DNA of 64,000 nt from Candidatus Thiodiazotropha endolucinida (GTDB lineage Bacteria; Pseudomonadota; Gammaproteobacteria; Chromatiales; Chromatiaceae): positions 87,432 to 151,431 of the forward strand of contig NZ_MARB01000012.1 of NCBI RefSeq assembly GCF_001715975.1. Direction: 5' to 3'. The position numbers and the translations under genes are program-made. The notes beneath the pieces were generated by a model. The model did no database searches, was not told the DNA's origin, and saw nothing but the letters and a program-made list of their open reading frames with translations. Shown piece after piece: positions 37,716 to 47,400 of the stretch (position 1 is the stretch's first letter; each line of letters starts with the position of its first letter).

Positions 37716-38581
37716 AGAAAGTCCTTGGCGCGATGCTGAAGACGCATGAACAGGGCTCCGATCAGGAGAGTCAGGAGCAAACTTGCTATCGCCAATACTG
37801 CCAGATCTGAAACAGGCCACTGGTTTTCCAGAATTACGGCACGGTAGGACTGAACCAACCAAGTGATCGGATTGGCTTCAATTATGGAGCGATATTCCTC
37901 AGGGACCATCTCCAATGGATAGATGATCGGCGTGGTGAAAAATAGCGCGGTCAACAACATGGGTAACAATTGACCCAGATCTTTGATAACCACGGACAGG
38001 AGCGCCACCAAAGGCGCCAGCGCAAAAGTCAGCAACAGTCTCAAGGCCACCAGCAGAGGCAACAACACCAACGTAACCCCCGGAACATATCCCATCAACC
38101 AGGCAGCAACAATCAAAATCAAAAGACCTGTCACCTCCTGTACCAGGGTACCCATCGTCGCCACCGCAGGAAAGACCGCTGGCGGCATTTGAGTTTTAAG
38201 CAGCAAGTCACGGTTTTCCATCAAGCTGCCGCCGGCCCGCAGCAAGCCATCCTGAAACGCGCTGAATGGTATCAGGGCCGCAAACAGATAGAGGGCGAAA
38301 TCGCCGGTGTCTCCACCGGGCCGAAAACTGACCTTGAGAATTCCCGAGAAGACAAAGCTGTATACAAGCAACAGAAACAGTGGCTGCGCCAATAGCCAAA
38401 GCGGGCCCAGCAAGGTGCCTTTCAGCCTCAGCAGGGTATCGCGTCGCACCATCAAGATCAGACTCTGACGATGGCGAAAGAGATCTAGATAAAGCTTGAA
38501 CAATCGTCTTAAACTTCCAGCAGGATGGGTTGGGAGTGCATCATACAACAGTTGATTCTCAATGCCGAATCGTATCGCCAC
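37712..38581 (-). CDS. Wzm-like ABC-2 polysaccharide export permease
   Basis: 289 residues with six predicted membrane helices, starting at a GTG; a shorter TTG start inside is possible. The N-terminal amphipathic block and RRDTLLRLKGTLLGPLWLLA are the usual opening of O-antigen/teichoic acid exporter permeases. The TPIIYPLEMVPEEYR loop is also typical. It pairs with the Wzt-like subunit by a 4-base overlap. The divergent membrane glycosyltransferase gene starts about 115 bases upstream. Confidence 0.92.
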   Translation of the reverse strand: MAIRFGIENQLLYDALPTHPAGSLRRLFKLYLDLFRHRQSLILMVRRDTLLRLKGTLLGPLWLLAQPLFLLLVYSFVFSGILKVSFRPGGDTGDFALYLFAALIPFSAFQDGLLRAGGSLMENRDLLLKTQMPPAVFPAVATMGTLVQEVTGLLILIVAAWLMGYVPGVTLVLLPLLVALRLLLTFALAPLVALLSVVIKDLGQLLPMLLTALFFTTPIIYPLEMVPEEYRSIIEANPITWLVQSYRAVILENQWPVSDLAVLAIASLLLTLLIGALFMRLQHRAKDFL

Positions 38582-38695
38582 CTGGTTCGCTTAACAGGTG
38601 ATGTTCGTGGTAACGTCTATACCGAAGGAGCCACAACATCAGCCGTGACAAGGACGGGCTTCTATCCGATCGAGATTGTACCCTGCCACGATTTT

Positions 38696-40393
38696 ATGAG
38701 GGCAAAGTTGAGCGGACTTTTATCTATCGTGCGTCCACATGTGACGACGTCAATATCCATTCTGGCGCTGTTGGCGATAACCTTTCTTGCCAATCAAAGC
38801 GCACTTTCCGCATTCTGGCGATTCGACGACGGCTGGCTTCTCGATTACGCCAGTCGCTTTTCACCTTCAGACTACTTCCTCAATCCGGCAATCACACGGG
38901 GTTATTCGTTAAACAACCTCACACCGTTCAACCCTTTCATATATGACATGAACCTCTGGTTGTTCGGTGTTTCACCCCGGGGATTCTATGTCCAACACCT
39001 GCTGGTAATGGCCGGATGCGCGATCACCACGTTTCTGTTGCTCCGCATCTGGCTCGCCCCACGCTTCGCACTCGCGGGCAGCGTTCTTTTTCTGGTCGGG
39101 GCTCCGTCATTGATCGTTTCTCAACAGCTGATGGTTGGCCACTATCTTGCCGGACTGATGTTCAGCATCCTTTCAGTACACACTTATGTACGCAGTATCG
39201 AGAGAGAGAGTTGGCGGCTTGCCCTGACCGCATTGCTGTTCTATATATTGGCCACCGCCTGCAAAGAGATCTATGTTCCACTGCCGCTTACCTTGCTTTT
39301 CATACATAAAGGCACTCCAGGCAGACGCATCATGCATGCAGCGCCAATGGTTGGCTGGATACTCTGCTATACCCTCTGGCGCTATCTCGTATTGGGCAGC
39401 TTGATCGGCGGCTATGACACCATATCCCAGGGGAACACATGGCCGGAAAAGCTGTCGCAGCTTGTTGGAATCCCCCAGCTACTGTTTGGCAGTGCACCAG
39501 TGAACATTGCCGTGATAGTGGTGGTTGGCGCGCTGGTCAGTTACACACTGTATAAAAGAAGGCTCAATCTACCGCTGACCATGGTCATTGCAGCGGCTGT
39601 TTTGCTGCCAATGGTTCCATTGCTTGAATTTCCCGGGATCACACGACCGAATCGTTATCTATTTCTGCCCTGGTGGCTGATTTCCGTCATTTGCGCGGTT
39701 GCTGTCGCCAGCCTGCCTTCATCGAAACATCCCTATCGCATGGGCATCAGCCTGTTCTTGATAGTTGGGGTGGCCATTCATGCCCACCAGGTGCGAAGCA
39801 GTGCTCAACCCGGACTTCATGCCTTTGATACCAAATACCGCCTGTTCGCTTCACAAGCACCCGATACGGTCTACTTTTCAAGCAATAAGGATGCTTATCA
39901 TCAGGAGACTGTATTAAACGGTATCAGGAATGCCCTCAACCGGGTACACGGCGCCAAGCTGCAAAGAGTTGGCATACTCACGAAAAGAGAGAACCTAACC
40001 AGGCTCAACAATAGAAAGTTTTCCATTGTGCAATATGATCAATCATGTAATTGCATCAGAGAAGTTGAGAACCCATTACCTGAGAATGGGAAATCCAAAT
40101 ATAGTGAGCAGCCAGGGGTGCTTGAAGTGGCCCTCTCTCCACCCTATCCACCGCTGTTCGAATATGCCGCTGGAGAAATCGAACACATCAGCGTGGATGG
40201 CAGTAACCTAAACATCAAAGGTTGGACCGAACTGAGCAACGAAGATCTTGAACAGCAGTTCTTGATCGTCACGCCGGGCAGGCCGGAACAGACACACAGA
40301 ATAAACTCATGCAGAGGTATAGCTTCGATCTACGCTTGGGTTATCGCGGTGAGACAACGGCAGAACTGTCCCGATCGGGGATCTGCCTGCTGA
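38696..40393 (+). CDS. Membrane glycosyltransferase (Gtr-type), probable frameshift near the C-terminus
   Basis: 565 residues from ATG 38696, with about ten membrane helices. An FDDGW block near residue 43 lies in the first periplasmic loop, where GT-C enzymes keep catalytic acidic residues. A periplasmic beta-rich domain fills the last 150 residues. It precedes GtrA-like and GtrB-like genes, so it probably adds a sugar to the polysaccharide on the periplasmic side. The frame ends at 40393, but another frame continues to 40476, reads plausibly (YSFDLRLGYRGETTAEL) and ends in an ATGA overlap with gtrA. Confidence 0.75.
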   Translation: MRAKLSGLLSIVRPHVTTSISILALLAITFLANQSALSAFWRFDDGWLLDYASRFSPSDYFLNPAITRGYSLNNLTPFNPFIYDMNLWLFGVSPRGFYVQHLLVMAGCAITTFLLLRIWLAPRFALAGSVLFLVGAPSLIVSQQLMVGHYLAGLMFSILSVHTYVRSIERESWRLALTALLFYILATACKEIYVPLPLTLLFIHKGTPGRRIMHAAPMVGWILCYTLWRYLVLGSLIGGYDTISQGNTWPEKLSQLVGIPQLLFGSAPVNIAVIVVVGALVSYTLYKRRLNLPLTMVIAAAVLLPMVPLLEFPGITRPNRYLFLPWWLISVICAVAVASLPSSKHPYRMGISLFLIVGVAIHAHQVRSSAQPGLHAFDTKYRLFASQAPDTVYFSSNKDAYHQETVLNGIRNALNRVHGAKLQRVGILTKRENLTRLNNRKFSIVQYDQSCNCIREVENPLPENGKSKYSEQPGVLEVALSPPYPPLFEYAAGEIEHISVDGSNLNIKGWTELSNEDLEQQFLIVTPGRPEQTHRINSCRGIASIYAWVIAVRQRQNCPDRGSAC

Positions 40394-40472
40394 CGAGATC
40401 CATGCTGACGCCCGTCAGATTGATACGCGATGCCAACCATCACGGCTGTAACGGATTTCTGAGTTCCCATCG

Positions 40473-40889
40473 ATGAGTTACTCCTCCTTGCGAAATCTCG
40501 TCGAAAAAGCTGTCTCGTTACAGTTTTCACGCTATTTACTGGTTGGCATCCTTGCCTGGATCATTGATTTCATGGTCTTCGTTTTGAGCCATGCCGCGAT
40601 CGGTGTCGTATGGGCGCAGACAGCGGCAAGAATCAGCGGCGCTGTTACCGCTTTTGTGGGTCATAAGGTATTTGTTTACAACAACAGAGACTTTACTCGA
40701 CGCCAGTTAGGCAAACAGGCATTCGGCTATCTACTGCTTTGGGTATTCTCATACTTGCTGAGTGTCGGTTGTATCATTCTGTTTACAGACAAACTGGGGC
40801 TCGATCCCATCCCGGCAAAACTGGTCACTGAAATTATCCTGATCGGCATCAATTACATTACAATGAAGCGGCTGATTTTTCTTTCATGA
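40473..40889 (+). CDS. GtrA-family membrane protein
   Basis: 138 residues with four membrane helices and the family opening FSRYLLVGILAWIIDF. GtrA proteins are thought to flip undecaprenyl-phosphate-linked sugar across the inner membrane. It lies between the membrane glycosyltransferase gene and the GtrB-like gene, the standard order for O-antigen modification cassettes. Confidence 0.92.
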   Translation: MSYSSLRNLVEKAVSLQFSRYLLVGILAWIIDFMVFVLSHAAIGVVWAQTAARISGAVTAFVGHKVFVYNNRDFTRRQLGKQAFGYLLLWVFSYLLSVGCIILFTDKLGLDPIPAKLVTEIILIGINYITMKRLIFLS

Positions 40890-40902
40890 GCTGGAGAGGC
40901 CC

Positions 40903-41909
40903 ATGCTTATCTCACTGATTGTTCCCATCCACAATGAGCAGGACGGACTCGCGCGTTTCTGGCAGGCTGTCTCGACAACGCTGGAACAATCCGGCTATGC
41001 GTTTGAAGTGGTCATGGTGGATGACGGATCCACGGATGAGTCATGGCAGTTGATATCTGAATTGACCAGCGCAGGCCAATCGTCGATCGATGTTACGGCA
41101 ATTCGTTTAAGTCGAAATTCGGTAAGGAGGCCGCTATTCTGGCCGGCCTACGCCGGGCTGGCGGCAGCGCAGCCATCGTTATTGATGCCGACCTGCAACA
41201 CCCGCCGAAGCTGATACCAAGCATGCTGGATATATGGGACAAGGGAAAAACCCCGATAGTGGAAGGCGTGAAACGCAAGCGCCAGCATGAGTCAACCTTA
41301 AAACGCGTCGGAGCCACCCTTTATTACCGTATTTTCAAGCTCTCGAGCGGACTTGATATGCAGGGTGCAAGCGATTTCAAATTGCTCGACCGGCGTGTTA
41401 TTGACCACTATATCAATCTGCCGGAAACCACTCGTTATTTCCGTGGCCTGACTGCATGGATGGGATTCGATTCCGCCGCCATCGAGTTTGAACCGCCAAA
41501 CAGAGAGGTGGGGATGAGCGGATGGAGCATCCGTAACCTGTTGGCGCTGGCCAGAACAACCATTATCAGCTTTTCATCACTCCCACTCAGAATCGTCACA
41601 TGGCTTGGTGTGATTGGACTGATCTTCAGTCTGGGCTTGACTATCCAGACCCTGTGGTACAAATGGATGGGGTACGCCGAAGAGGGATTCCCAACCGTCA
41701 TTCTGCTAATTCTCGGTATGGGCAGTATGATCCTCTTCGGTCTTGGTTTAATCGGAGAATATATCGGAGAAATATATCGTGAAGTGAAAAGGAGGCCTTC
41801 ATATATCGTGTCCGATATACGCTCTACCTCTGACCGCGGCGGAAATCCCGGTAGCGAACAGCCAACCGATACTCAACTGGCATCATCGCGTGATGAAGAT
41901 TACGAATAA
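40903..41909 (+). pseudogene. GtrB-like bactoprenol glycosyltransferase, one-base frameshift
   Basis: The N-terminal part (40903-41214) encodes LISLIVPIHNEQDGLARFW and VDDGSTDES. The rest (ending 41909) encodes the middle, two membrane helices (VIGLIFSLGLTIQTL and VILLILGMGSMILFGLG) and IGEYIGEIYREVKRRP. Inserting one T at 41118-41119 joins them as RNFGKEAAILAGLRR and AIVIDADLQHPP, exactly the GtrB/DPM1 pattern, and gives a 335-residue protein. As it stands no full enzyme is made, unless the base is a sequencing error. Confidence 0.88.
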
Positions 41910-42019
41910 GCGTCACGCATTGAACTTCATACGACGATACCGATCTCAGTCCTAGTTTTGATAAGATCAAAAAATAACCGAATTGAACCATTTCATGACA
42001 CTCAGGAAATATTGTAACG

Positions 42020-42718
42020 ATGAGACGTTTAAACATTACTTTATTGATTACAGTACTATGCTGTCCCCTACCCCTCTTTGCCGGTGAACTTGCTTCCGAT
42101 AAACAGCAGTACAGTTATACCGTTGGCGTTCAGATCGGCAAGATGCTACGAGCCCAGCAGACTGGCGAACTTGACATGGAGACATTTCTCCAGGCCGTTG
42201 AGGACTCTTTGCATAACAGAAAATTGAAGCTCGACGCGAATCAGATGCGTGCCGCCATGAAAAAACATTATGCAAACATAGAGGCGCAACGCGCTAAATC
42301 CGCAACGGAAAACAGCGCCCATGGCACCGCCTATCGTGAACAAAACGGTAAACGCAAAAACGTCGTGACCCTGAAAAGCGGATTACAGTATGAGGTGATG
42401 GAAGCCGGCAACGGCGCATCACCACAGACCGGTGATGCGGTAGAGGTGCACTACCATGGCACCCTTATCGACGGATCGGTCTTCGATAGTTCCCGCCAAC
42501 GGGGAAAACCGGCTAGATTCGGCCTGGACAAGGTAGTACCCGGTTTCAGGGAGGCCCTGCTTCTGATGAAACCCGGGGCGAAATGGAAAATTGTCATCCC
42601 ACCCGAGTTGGCTTATGGTGAACGGGGGGCGGGCAAGAAAATCGGGCCCAACGAGACGATAATCTTCGAGCTTGAACTCATCAAGGTGGCGGCAAAGCCA
42701 AAATCCACTAAACAGTGA
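42020..42718 (+). CDS. FKBP-type peptidyl-prolyl isomerase (FkpA/Mip-like)
   Basis: 232 residues: a signal peptide (1-21, ending LFA), a helical dimerisation region (about 25-110, with YSYTVGVQIGKML), then one FKBP domain (about 115-222) with YEVMEAGNG, VEVHYHGTLIDGSVFDSS, GFREALLLM and IPPELAYGERG. It helps fold exported proteins in the periplasm or at the cell surface. It is convergent with cyaA. Confidence 0.94.
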   Translation: MRRLNITLLITVLCCPLPLFAGELASDKQQYSYTVGVQIGKMLRAQQTGELDMETFLQAVEDSLHNRKLKLDANQMRAAMKKHYANIEAQRAKSATENSAHGTAYREQNGKRKNVVTLKSGLQYEVMEAGNGASPQTGDAVEVHYHGTLIDGSVFDSSRQRGKPARFGLDKVVPGFREALLLMKPGAKWKIVIPPELAYGERGAGKKIGPNETIIFELELIKVAAKPKSTKQ

Positions 42719-42742
42719 GGCGTTGTCGCAGGATTGACCCGC

Positions 42743-45562
42743 TTACTCCTGTTGTGAATTCAGACGCTCTTCCACGTGTTTTTTCATATTCAGTAAATCT
42801 ACTGTGGAGAGCGTCTGGATAGGCTTCATACCACTCAATCGAATGGATGTCAGATAGATGGGATATCGCTCGTCACTGTCGCGAATACCGTGAATATATT
42901 CAAATGTTGCAGCATAAAGATCAGCGCCATACTCCAGACGGGTAAACTCCTTGTCGCCACAAATCAGGGAAACCGGTTCTCTCCTGGTCATACTGGAATC
43001 GCCGATCATGGTTAGCTCCAGATAGTCATCGCCATCCACCAAGGGTACACGCCGCTGTTCAGTGTAATACAGCCCATCCCTGTCTATGGAGAGTTGATGA
43101 AATTCCGGCTCGAGCAACAGATCGCTTGGCGTATCCAGTACAAGATTACGCAGCTGCTGCAGGCTGTTGAGGAAACGACGCTGCTGTCGCATAAGAAATC
43201 GAGGACTGTCTACCGCGATAGTCTGCTGAAACAGGGCTCCCTGCTCATCAAGGATATAGATTTCAGCATGCTTTTTCTGGATTCTGAAGAAGAGTTGTAT
43301 CACATCCGGTTTGTTTAACTTATAGAGTACCGGAAAGGGACTGTTTACGAGTATCTCAGGATCGAATTCGAGGGCACGGTAGGTCTGTTGCGGTAGTTCC
43401 AACTCGTCGATAAGACTCTCGAATGACTCCAGGCTTTGCCAGATAAATCCTGACTCAGCCTTCTTCTGCACGATAAAAAAGGCCCTTCCCATACGGAATA
43501 CATAGCGACCATTACCGAATTCGTCTCCGCTGAATCGATGAATCACGTGATTGAACAACTCTGTGACTCTCAATGCAATCTGGCCACCCCTTACGCCCGA
43601 ATAGCTGTAGGCGCGTATCAGAGAACGGGGAAGGTCCCGTTCGGGCTGCAGATTGAGGATGTAGCAGAGCACATCCATCAATCCCTCAGCCCCCTCGTGA
43701 CGGGATACCTGCAGCTCCCCCCAGCTGGTCTGATGTATCTTTTCCAGATTCATTACCAGATTGGTACGCGACGAAGCAAAACTCAGTGGATCGTGGCGCT
43801 CACTGGTTAGTTGCATTCCCTCCCTGGTCAGATGCTCCATCGGATCAACGCCGATATTAATAAACAGCGCACTCAAGACAATCGATGCCGGCTTGGCGAG
43901 TGTTGCCATTCCCGCGGATGGGGGCATGTATTGGGGAAAGAGGCGGCTAACGCTTTTCTGCAGTGAGAGCAACTCATCACGTGGCAGTGCAGACTCACCC
44001 GCATCGTAGGTAATAAGGGTGCCATTTCCCCAAACCTGATTGACGTGGCTCCACAACAGGATCTCGATCAGATTATTTGAGATCTTTATCGGCCGATGTT
44101 CAATTGCCTCTCCCGCTTCCAGTTTACCGCGATATAACATCCATGCCGGCTCCCCATCCCTTGTCGGGCGATAGTGGAGTGAAAGATTCTCCTCGGTGAG
44201 ATTTTTCGAGATACCGGGATTGATATGATCGATCTTCCCTGGCCGATGATCGAGCGCGGTATAGAGCTTACGCCCCAACAGATTGAGCTCATGGGGGTCG
44301 ATGTGGCTCTCCTGGGCATACTTACGGGCGAAATCGGTCAACAATCTGTAGCTGCGCGTCAGTACCCCGACCAGTGCATTGCGTTCCTTGATGACCCTGT
44401 CTATCTTCCAATCTGACCGGGTATCCATCATCTGCAATTGTGTCTGCCCCCAGCCCCACTGTCGAGTCAGCGTCAGCATGGATCGCAAACGCCAATTATC
44501 GCTATTCCGAGAACGGCTCAGCCGTTCGCCAACCTTGAAGTAGAAGCATCGGCGTGCAAGCTCCAGACGATCGAGATCTTTGTTCTGCTTCAGATAGGCC
44601 TCGACCTGCTGATAGAGCAGAATATAGGAATCCAGTTTGTCGATATCCTTCTCACCGTCGTAAATCGCCCGTTTCGCCTGCTGCGCCAACCAAGGCGGCG
44701 AGGGATAATGGCGGCTGTAGGCCTCCATGAGAAAGATCTTCAGAATCGATTTGTAGGGTGAATCAATACCTTTATAGAGTTGCCACAGGGCTGCACCGAA
44801 GAATTCACCGGCTTGCACATGGTCAAGTCCACCCAGGTCAAAGATCTCAGCCGCCTTGACAAAGCGATTGGTGAGCAGATAGTCGGCAAATGCCTGATAG
44901 TCATCCTCTTTATCGGGTGGAACCAGCCACCATAAGGGATATCGTCCTGCGAGCAGCACCGCGCTGCGATAAAACTCTTCCAACAACAGATTATGCTGCG
45001 TAGTCCCCGTGCTCTCATGGGATAGTTTGGATTTCTCCCCCTGCCGGAAACGCGTGGGATCGATAAGAAAGATATGCAGTTCCAAATCCAGCTCCGCAGC
45101 ACTCTTCTCTATCTGGGCCGCCTTTTGCTGCAGTTGCTGCCGCTGCTTTTCATTCAAGGCCGGGTCAAAGCAGAGCCATAGGTCGAAATCGCTACCCGAT
45201 GATTGACCGATCGTACCCGTACTGCCCATCAGATAGAGACCATGGATGTGATACACGCGCTGCGCGCGCTTCTTAAACTCGAAACTGCGGCTCAGTTTGT
45301 TTGCCGCTTCCAGGGCCTTTCTGGAGGGACTGTAATCAGAGATGCCGGTGGGCGTTTCGCTGCTGACGAATCCGGGCAGCATAGGATGATTGATATGCAG
45401 CAGCAGTGGCAGAAGGTGCATAAACTCCTGCTGGCTTTTCCGCAACTCAACCAGGATTCGCCGCAGGCGTTCACGATGCAATCGCATGAAACGTTGGCGG
45501 ACGGCATTCAGCTCCTTTCTGCTGATTCCCTCATCGAAGCTGATACGTTGCGATTCGGGCAT
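42743..45562 (-). CDS. cyaA: Class I adenylate cyclase
   Basis: 939 residues. It has the class I cyclase layout: an N-terminal catalytic domain with GSTGTIGQSSGSDFDLWLC (nucleotidyltransferase-type GS and paired Asp) and HIFLIDPTRFRQG, and a C-terminal regulatory half. It makes cyclic AMP from ATP in the cytosol, so a CRP-type regulator should exist elsewhere in this genome. E. coli CyaA is about 848 residues, so this protein is somewhat longer. It is convergent with the FKBP gene. Confidence 0.95.
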   Translation of the reverse strand: MPESQRISFDEGISRKELNAVRQRFMRLHRERLRRILVELRKSQQEFMHLLPLLLHINHPMLPGFVSSETPTGISDYSPSRKALEAANKLSRSFEFKKRAQRVYHIHGLYLMGSTGTIGQSSGSDFDLWLCFDPALNEKQRQQLQQKAAQIEKSAAELDLELHIFLIDPTRFRQGEKSKLSHESTGTTQHNLLLEEFYRSAVLLAGRYPLWWLVPPDKEDDYQAFADYLLTNRFVKAAEIFDLGGLDHVQAGEFFGAALWQLYKGIDSPYKSILKIFLMEAYSRHYPSPPWLAQQAKRAIYDGEKDIDKLDSYILLYQQVEAYLKQNKDLDRLELARRCFYFKVGERLSRSRNSDNWRLRSMLTLTRQWGWGQTQLQMMDTRSDWKIDRVIKERNALVGVLTRSYRLLTDFARKYAQESHIDPHELNLLGRKLYTALDHRPGKIDHINPGISKNLTEENLSLHYRPTRDGEPAWMLYRGKLEAGEAIEHRPIKISNNLIEILLWSHVNQVWGNGTLITYDAGESALPRDELLSLQKSVSRLFPQYMPPSAGMATLAKPASIVLSALFINIGVDPMEHLTREGMQLTSERHDPLSFASSRTNLVMNLEKIHQTSWGELQVSRHEGAEGLMDVLCYILNLQPERDLPRSLIRAYSYSGVRGGQIALRVTELFNHVIHRFSGDEFGNGRYVFRMGRAFFIVQKKAESGFIWQSLESFESLIDELELPQQTYRALEFDPEILVNSPFPVLYKLNKPDVIQLFFRIQKKHAEIYILDEQGALFQQTIAVDSPRFLMRQQRRFLNSLQQLRNLVLDTPSDLLLEPEFHQLSIDRDGLYYTEQRRVPLVDGDDYLELTMIGDSSMTRREPVSLICGDKEFTRLEYGADLYAATFEYIHGIRDSDERYPIYLTSIRLSGMKPIQTLSTVDLLNMKKHVEERLNSQQE

Positions 45563-45772
45563 ACGCGTTACTACCGATAATGAGAAAGCTGGAGGATGTC
45601 ACAGCCGAGTTTGCACGTAGAGGTCATTGTTTTCTCCAGGTCCTCTCCTGCAGCGCATATACCACCGGAAAATAGGCGAAATTTGTGGCGCAGGTCCGCC
45701 AATTACCTATCTAAAGTGTCCGGCAGCACCAGTGGGATGACGACTGTAGGATACTGCTCTTTTTTCAGCGGC

Positions 45773-46576
45773 CTAGGCTTCGATCGACTCGATTGTCCGG
45801 GTAATCAGCCGTTGTGAATCATCACCTTTAGACCATTCCGACACACCGATCCTCAACTCGGGAACAGGATTCTCACCAAGATCATGCAGTGCGCCTCCAC
45901 GGCACTCGTTGGCGATCTGTTGCAGCAGATTTTCACCATCCTCTATAGCGGTCTCAGGCATCACGAGAAGAAACAGCTGATCTTCATAGCGGCCGATAAC
46001 GTCTGCCCAGCGTAGGCGTTCACGCAGATATTGGGTCAATACCAGAATAGAGGTATCCGGTAATGCTCCCCCATCCTGGTCGGGATGGCTCAATCGCATT
46101 GCACCCAGAGTCAGCAAATTTCCGTAACGTCTGCTGCGGGTAACCTGCGCACTTATTGCCTGAATCGTGGCACGTCGATTGGCCATACCGGTAAGTTCAT
46201 CGGTAATCGTGAGATCCTGCACCTGTCTGCGCAATTGATCGGTCTCACGTTGCGCCAGGATCAACTGGCTAATATCCTGATAGAAATGCAATCTTAATTG
46301 GGTATTCTCGCCATCCACGACCTCACGCACTTCGCGCTGCAGCCATCGTTCGCCTTCACCATTGAGTGAAAGGTGCAACATATCGGTCTCGTCAAACAGG
46401 GCATGCAGACTCTCAGGCAGTGTATTCTTGTCTTTGCCGATGAGCTCTTCACCGGACAGATCGAGCATCGCTTCCAATGCAGGATTCATCCATCGAATAC
46501 AGACTTCACTGTCTATAGCCAGCATACCAGTAGGACAGACATCAAAAAGTTCTCGGTTAAAACTGATTTCGGCCAT
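45773..46576 (-). CDS. PAS-GGDEF protein with degenerate active site
   Basis: 267 residues: a PAS-like domain (about 5-115, with GMLAIDSEVCIRWMN), a helical linker, and a GGDEF-type domain starting at TDELTGMANRRA (about 135-265). The signature loop reads RYEDQ instead of GGDEF, so cyclic di-GMP synthesis is unlikely. Such proteins can act by binding GTP, c-di-GMP or a partner. It lies 210 bases upstream of cyaA on the same strand, suggesting a possible link to nucleotide signalling. Confidence 0.82.
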   Translation of the reverse strand: MAEISFNRELFDVCPTGMLAIDSEVCIRWMNPALEAMLDLSGEELIGKDKNTLPESLHALFDETDMLHLSLNGEGERWLQREVREVVDGENTQLRLHFYQDISQLILAQRETDQLRRQVQDLTITDELTGMANRRATIQAISAQVTRSRRYGNLLTLGAMRLSHPDQDGGALPDTSILVLTQYLRERLRWADVIGRYEDQLFLLVMPETAIEDGENLLQQIANECRGGALHDLGENPVPELRIGVSEWSKGDDSQRLITRTIESIEA

Positions 46577-46835
46577 TATTCGATTCTCTCTCTATCATCC
46601 TGATGCGCAGCCTCGCAGGCTCGCACGAGTTTCAATACAGGTTCACAGACTCAACAATGTTGAACCTCAGAATGATTGAGCGGCTGACGAAAGTAATTCT
46701 TTAATTCTTCACATCCGGTGCTGCCGTGCTGGCCTGATATGCCCATTGAGAGAGAAAATCAGATTAACTGTCTGTAAATTCTTTGTTTTTCCTAACTCCT
46801 GCCAACTTGGGCAAGACAGTGAGCGCTTTACGATA

Positions 46836-47306
46836 TCAGTTATAGACAGCCGTAATTCGCCACTGCAGACCCTGCAGGCTTAGGTGGGCGTGTACCGGGT
46901 TGTCATCCAGGTCGCCGATGCGTAACAACAGCCTGTCGGGACCATCAAAAAATGCATAGGTCATACGATCCAGAATACCGCCTTGCTCAGATTGTCGATT
47001 GTGCGATCGCAGTTGAGTAACAACCCACTGATTGTCGACCATGTGCTCAACCGCATCGGCGCCCATGCGCTGAATGCCGTTTTGTAACCAGTCGATAAAG
47101 CTATTCGAGACCTCCCCAATGGTGCTTTGCACATTCTTGTTGAGTTTGCGTTTGATCTGCTCCCTAATTGAGGCCAGATCGATCATCTCACTGAGCATCT
47201 GCTGATCATTTGTCTGGAGGGCCTGATCCAGACGATAGACCGCGGTATAGGGCCAGATCAGGAATGCGAGGGCGATCAGAAATAGTAGTGCAAAGAAGCC
47301 TTTCAT
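46836..47306 (-). CDS. DUF2939 family protein
   Basis: 156 residues from ATG 47306; a TTG 12 codons upstream is less likely. An N-terminal membrane anchor (about 3-18, FFALLFLIALAFLIW) is followed by PYTAVYRLDQALQTND and a mainly polar domain. This matches the DUF2939 family of unknown function, probably periplasmic-facing and anchored. It lies downstream of the RRM gene, with a terminator in between, so it is likely transcribed alone. Confidence 0.82.
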   Translation of the reverse strand: MKGFFALLFLIALAFLIWPYTAVYRLDQALQTNDQQMLSEMIDLASIREQIKRKLNKNVQSTIGEVSNSFIDWLQNGIQRMGADAVEHMVDNQWVVTQLRSHNRQSEQGGILDRMTYAFFDGPDRLLLRIGDLDDNPVHAHLSLQGLQWRITAVYN

Positions 47307-47356
47307 ATCGCGAATAGGTCTCTGTCCTGTTATTACAGGCAATCATGTTGTTACTC

Positions 47357-47388
47357 AAAAAATCGGGGATTGCTCTGCATGCAATCCC
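47357..47388 (-). terminator. Rho-independent terminator after the RRM gene
   Basis: An 8-bp stem (47366-47373 with 47381-47388) with a 7-base loop is followed on the minus strand by a T-run (A-run at 47357-47362). It lies 13 bases after the RNA-binding protein stop. Confidence 0.85.
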
Positions 47389-47400
47389 TTTCTCTTCTTA

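Noticed and set aside
41100-41225. Programmed ribosomal frameshift in the gtrB-like gene
   Set aside because: No slippery heptamer with a downstream structure was seen, and GtrB is not known to use one; a mutation or sequencing error is simpler.
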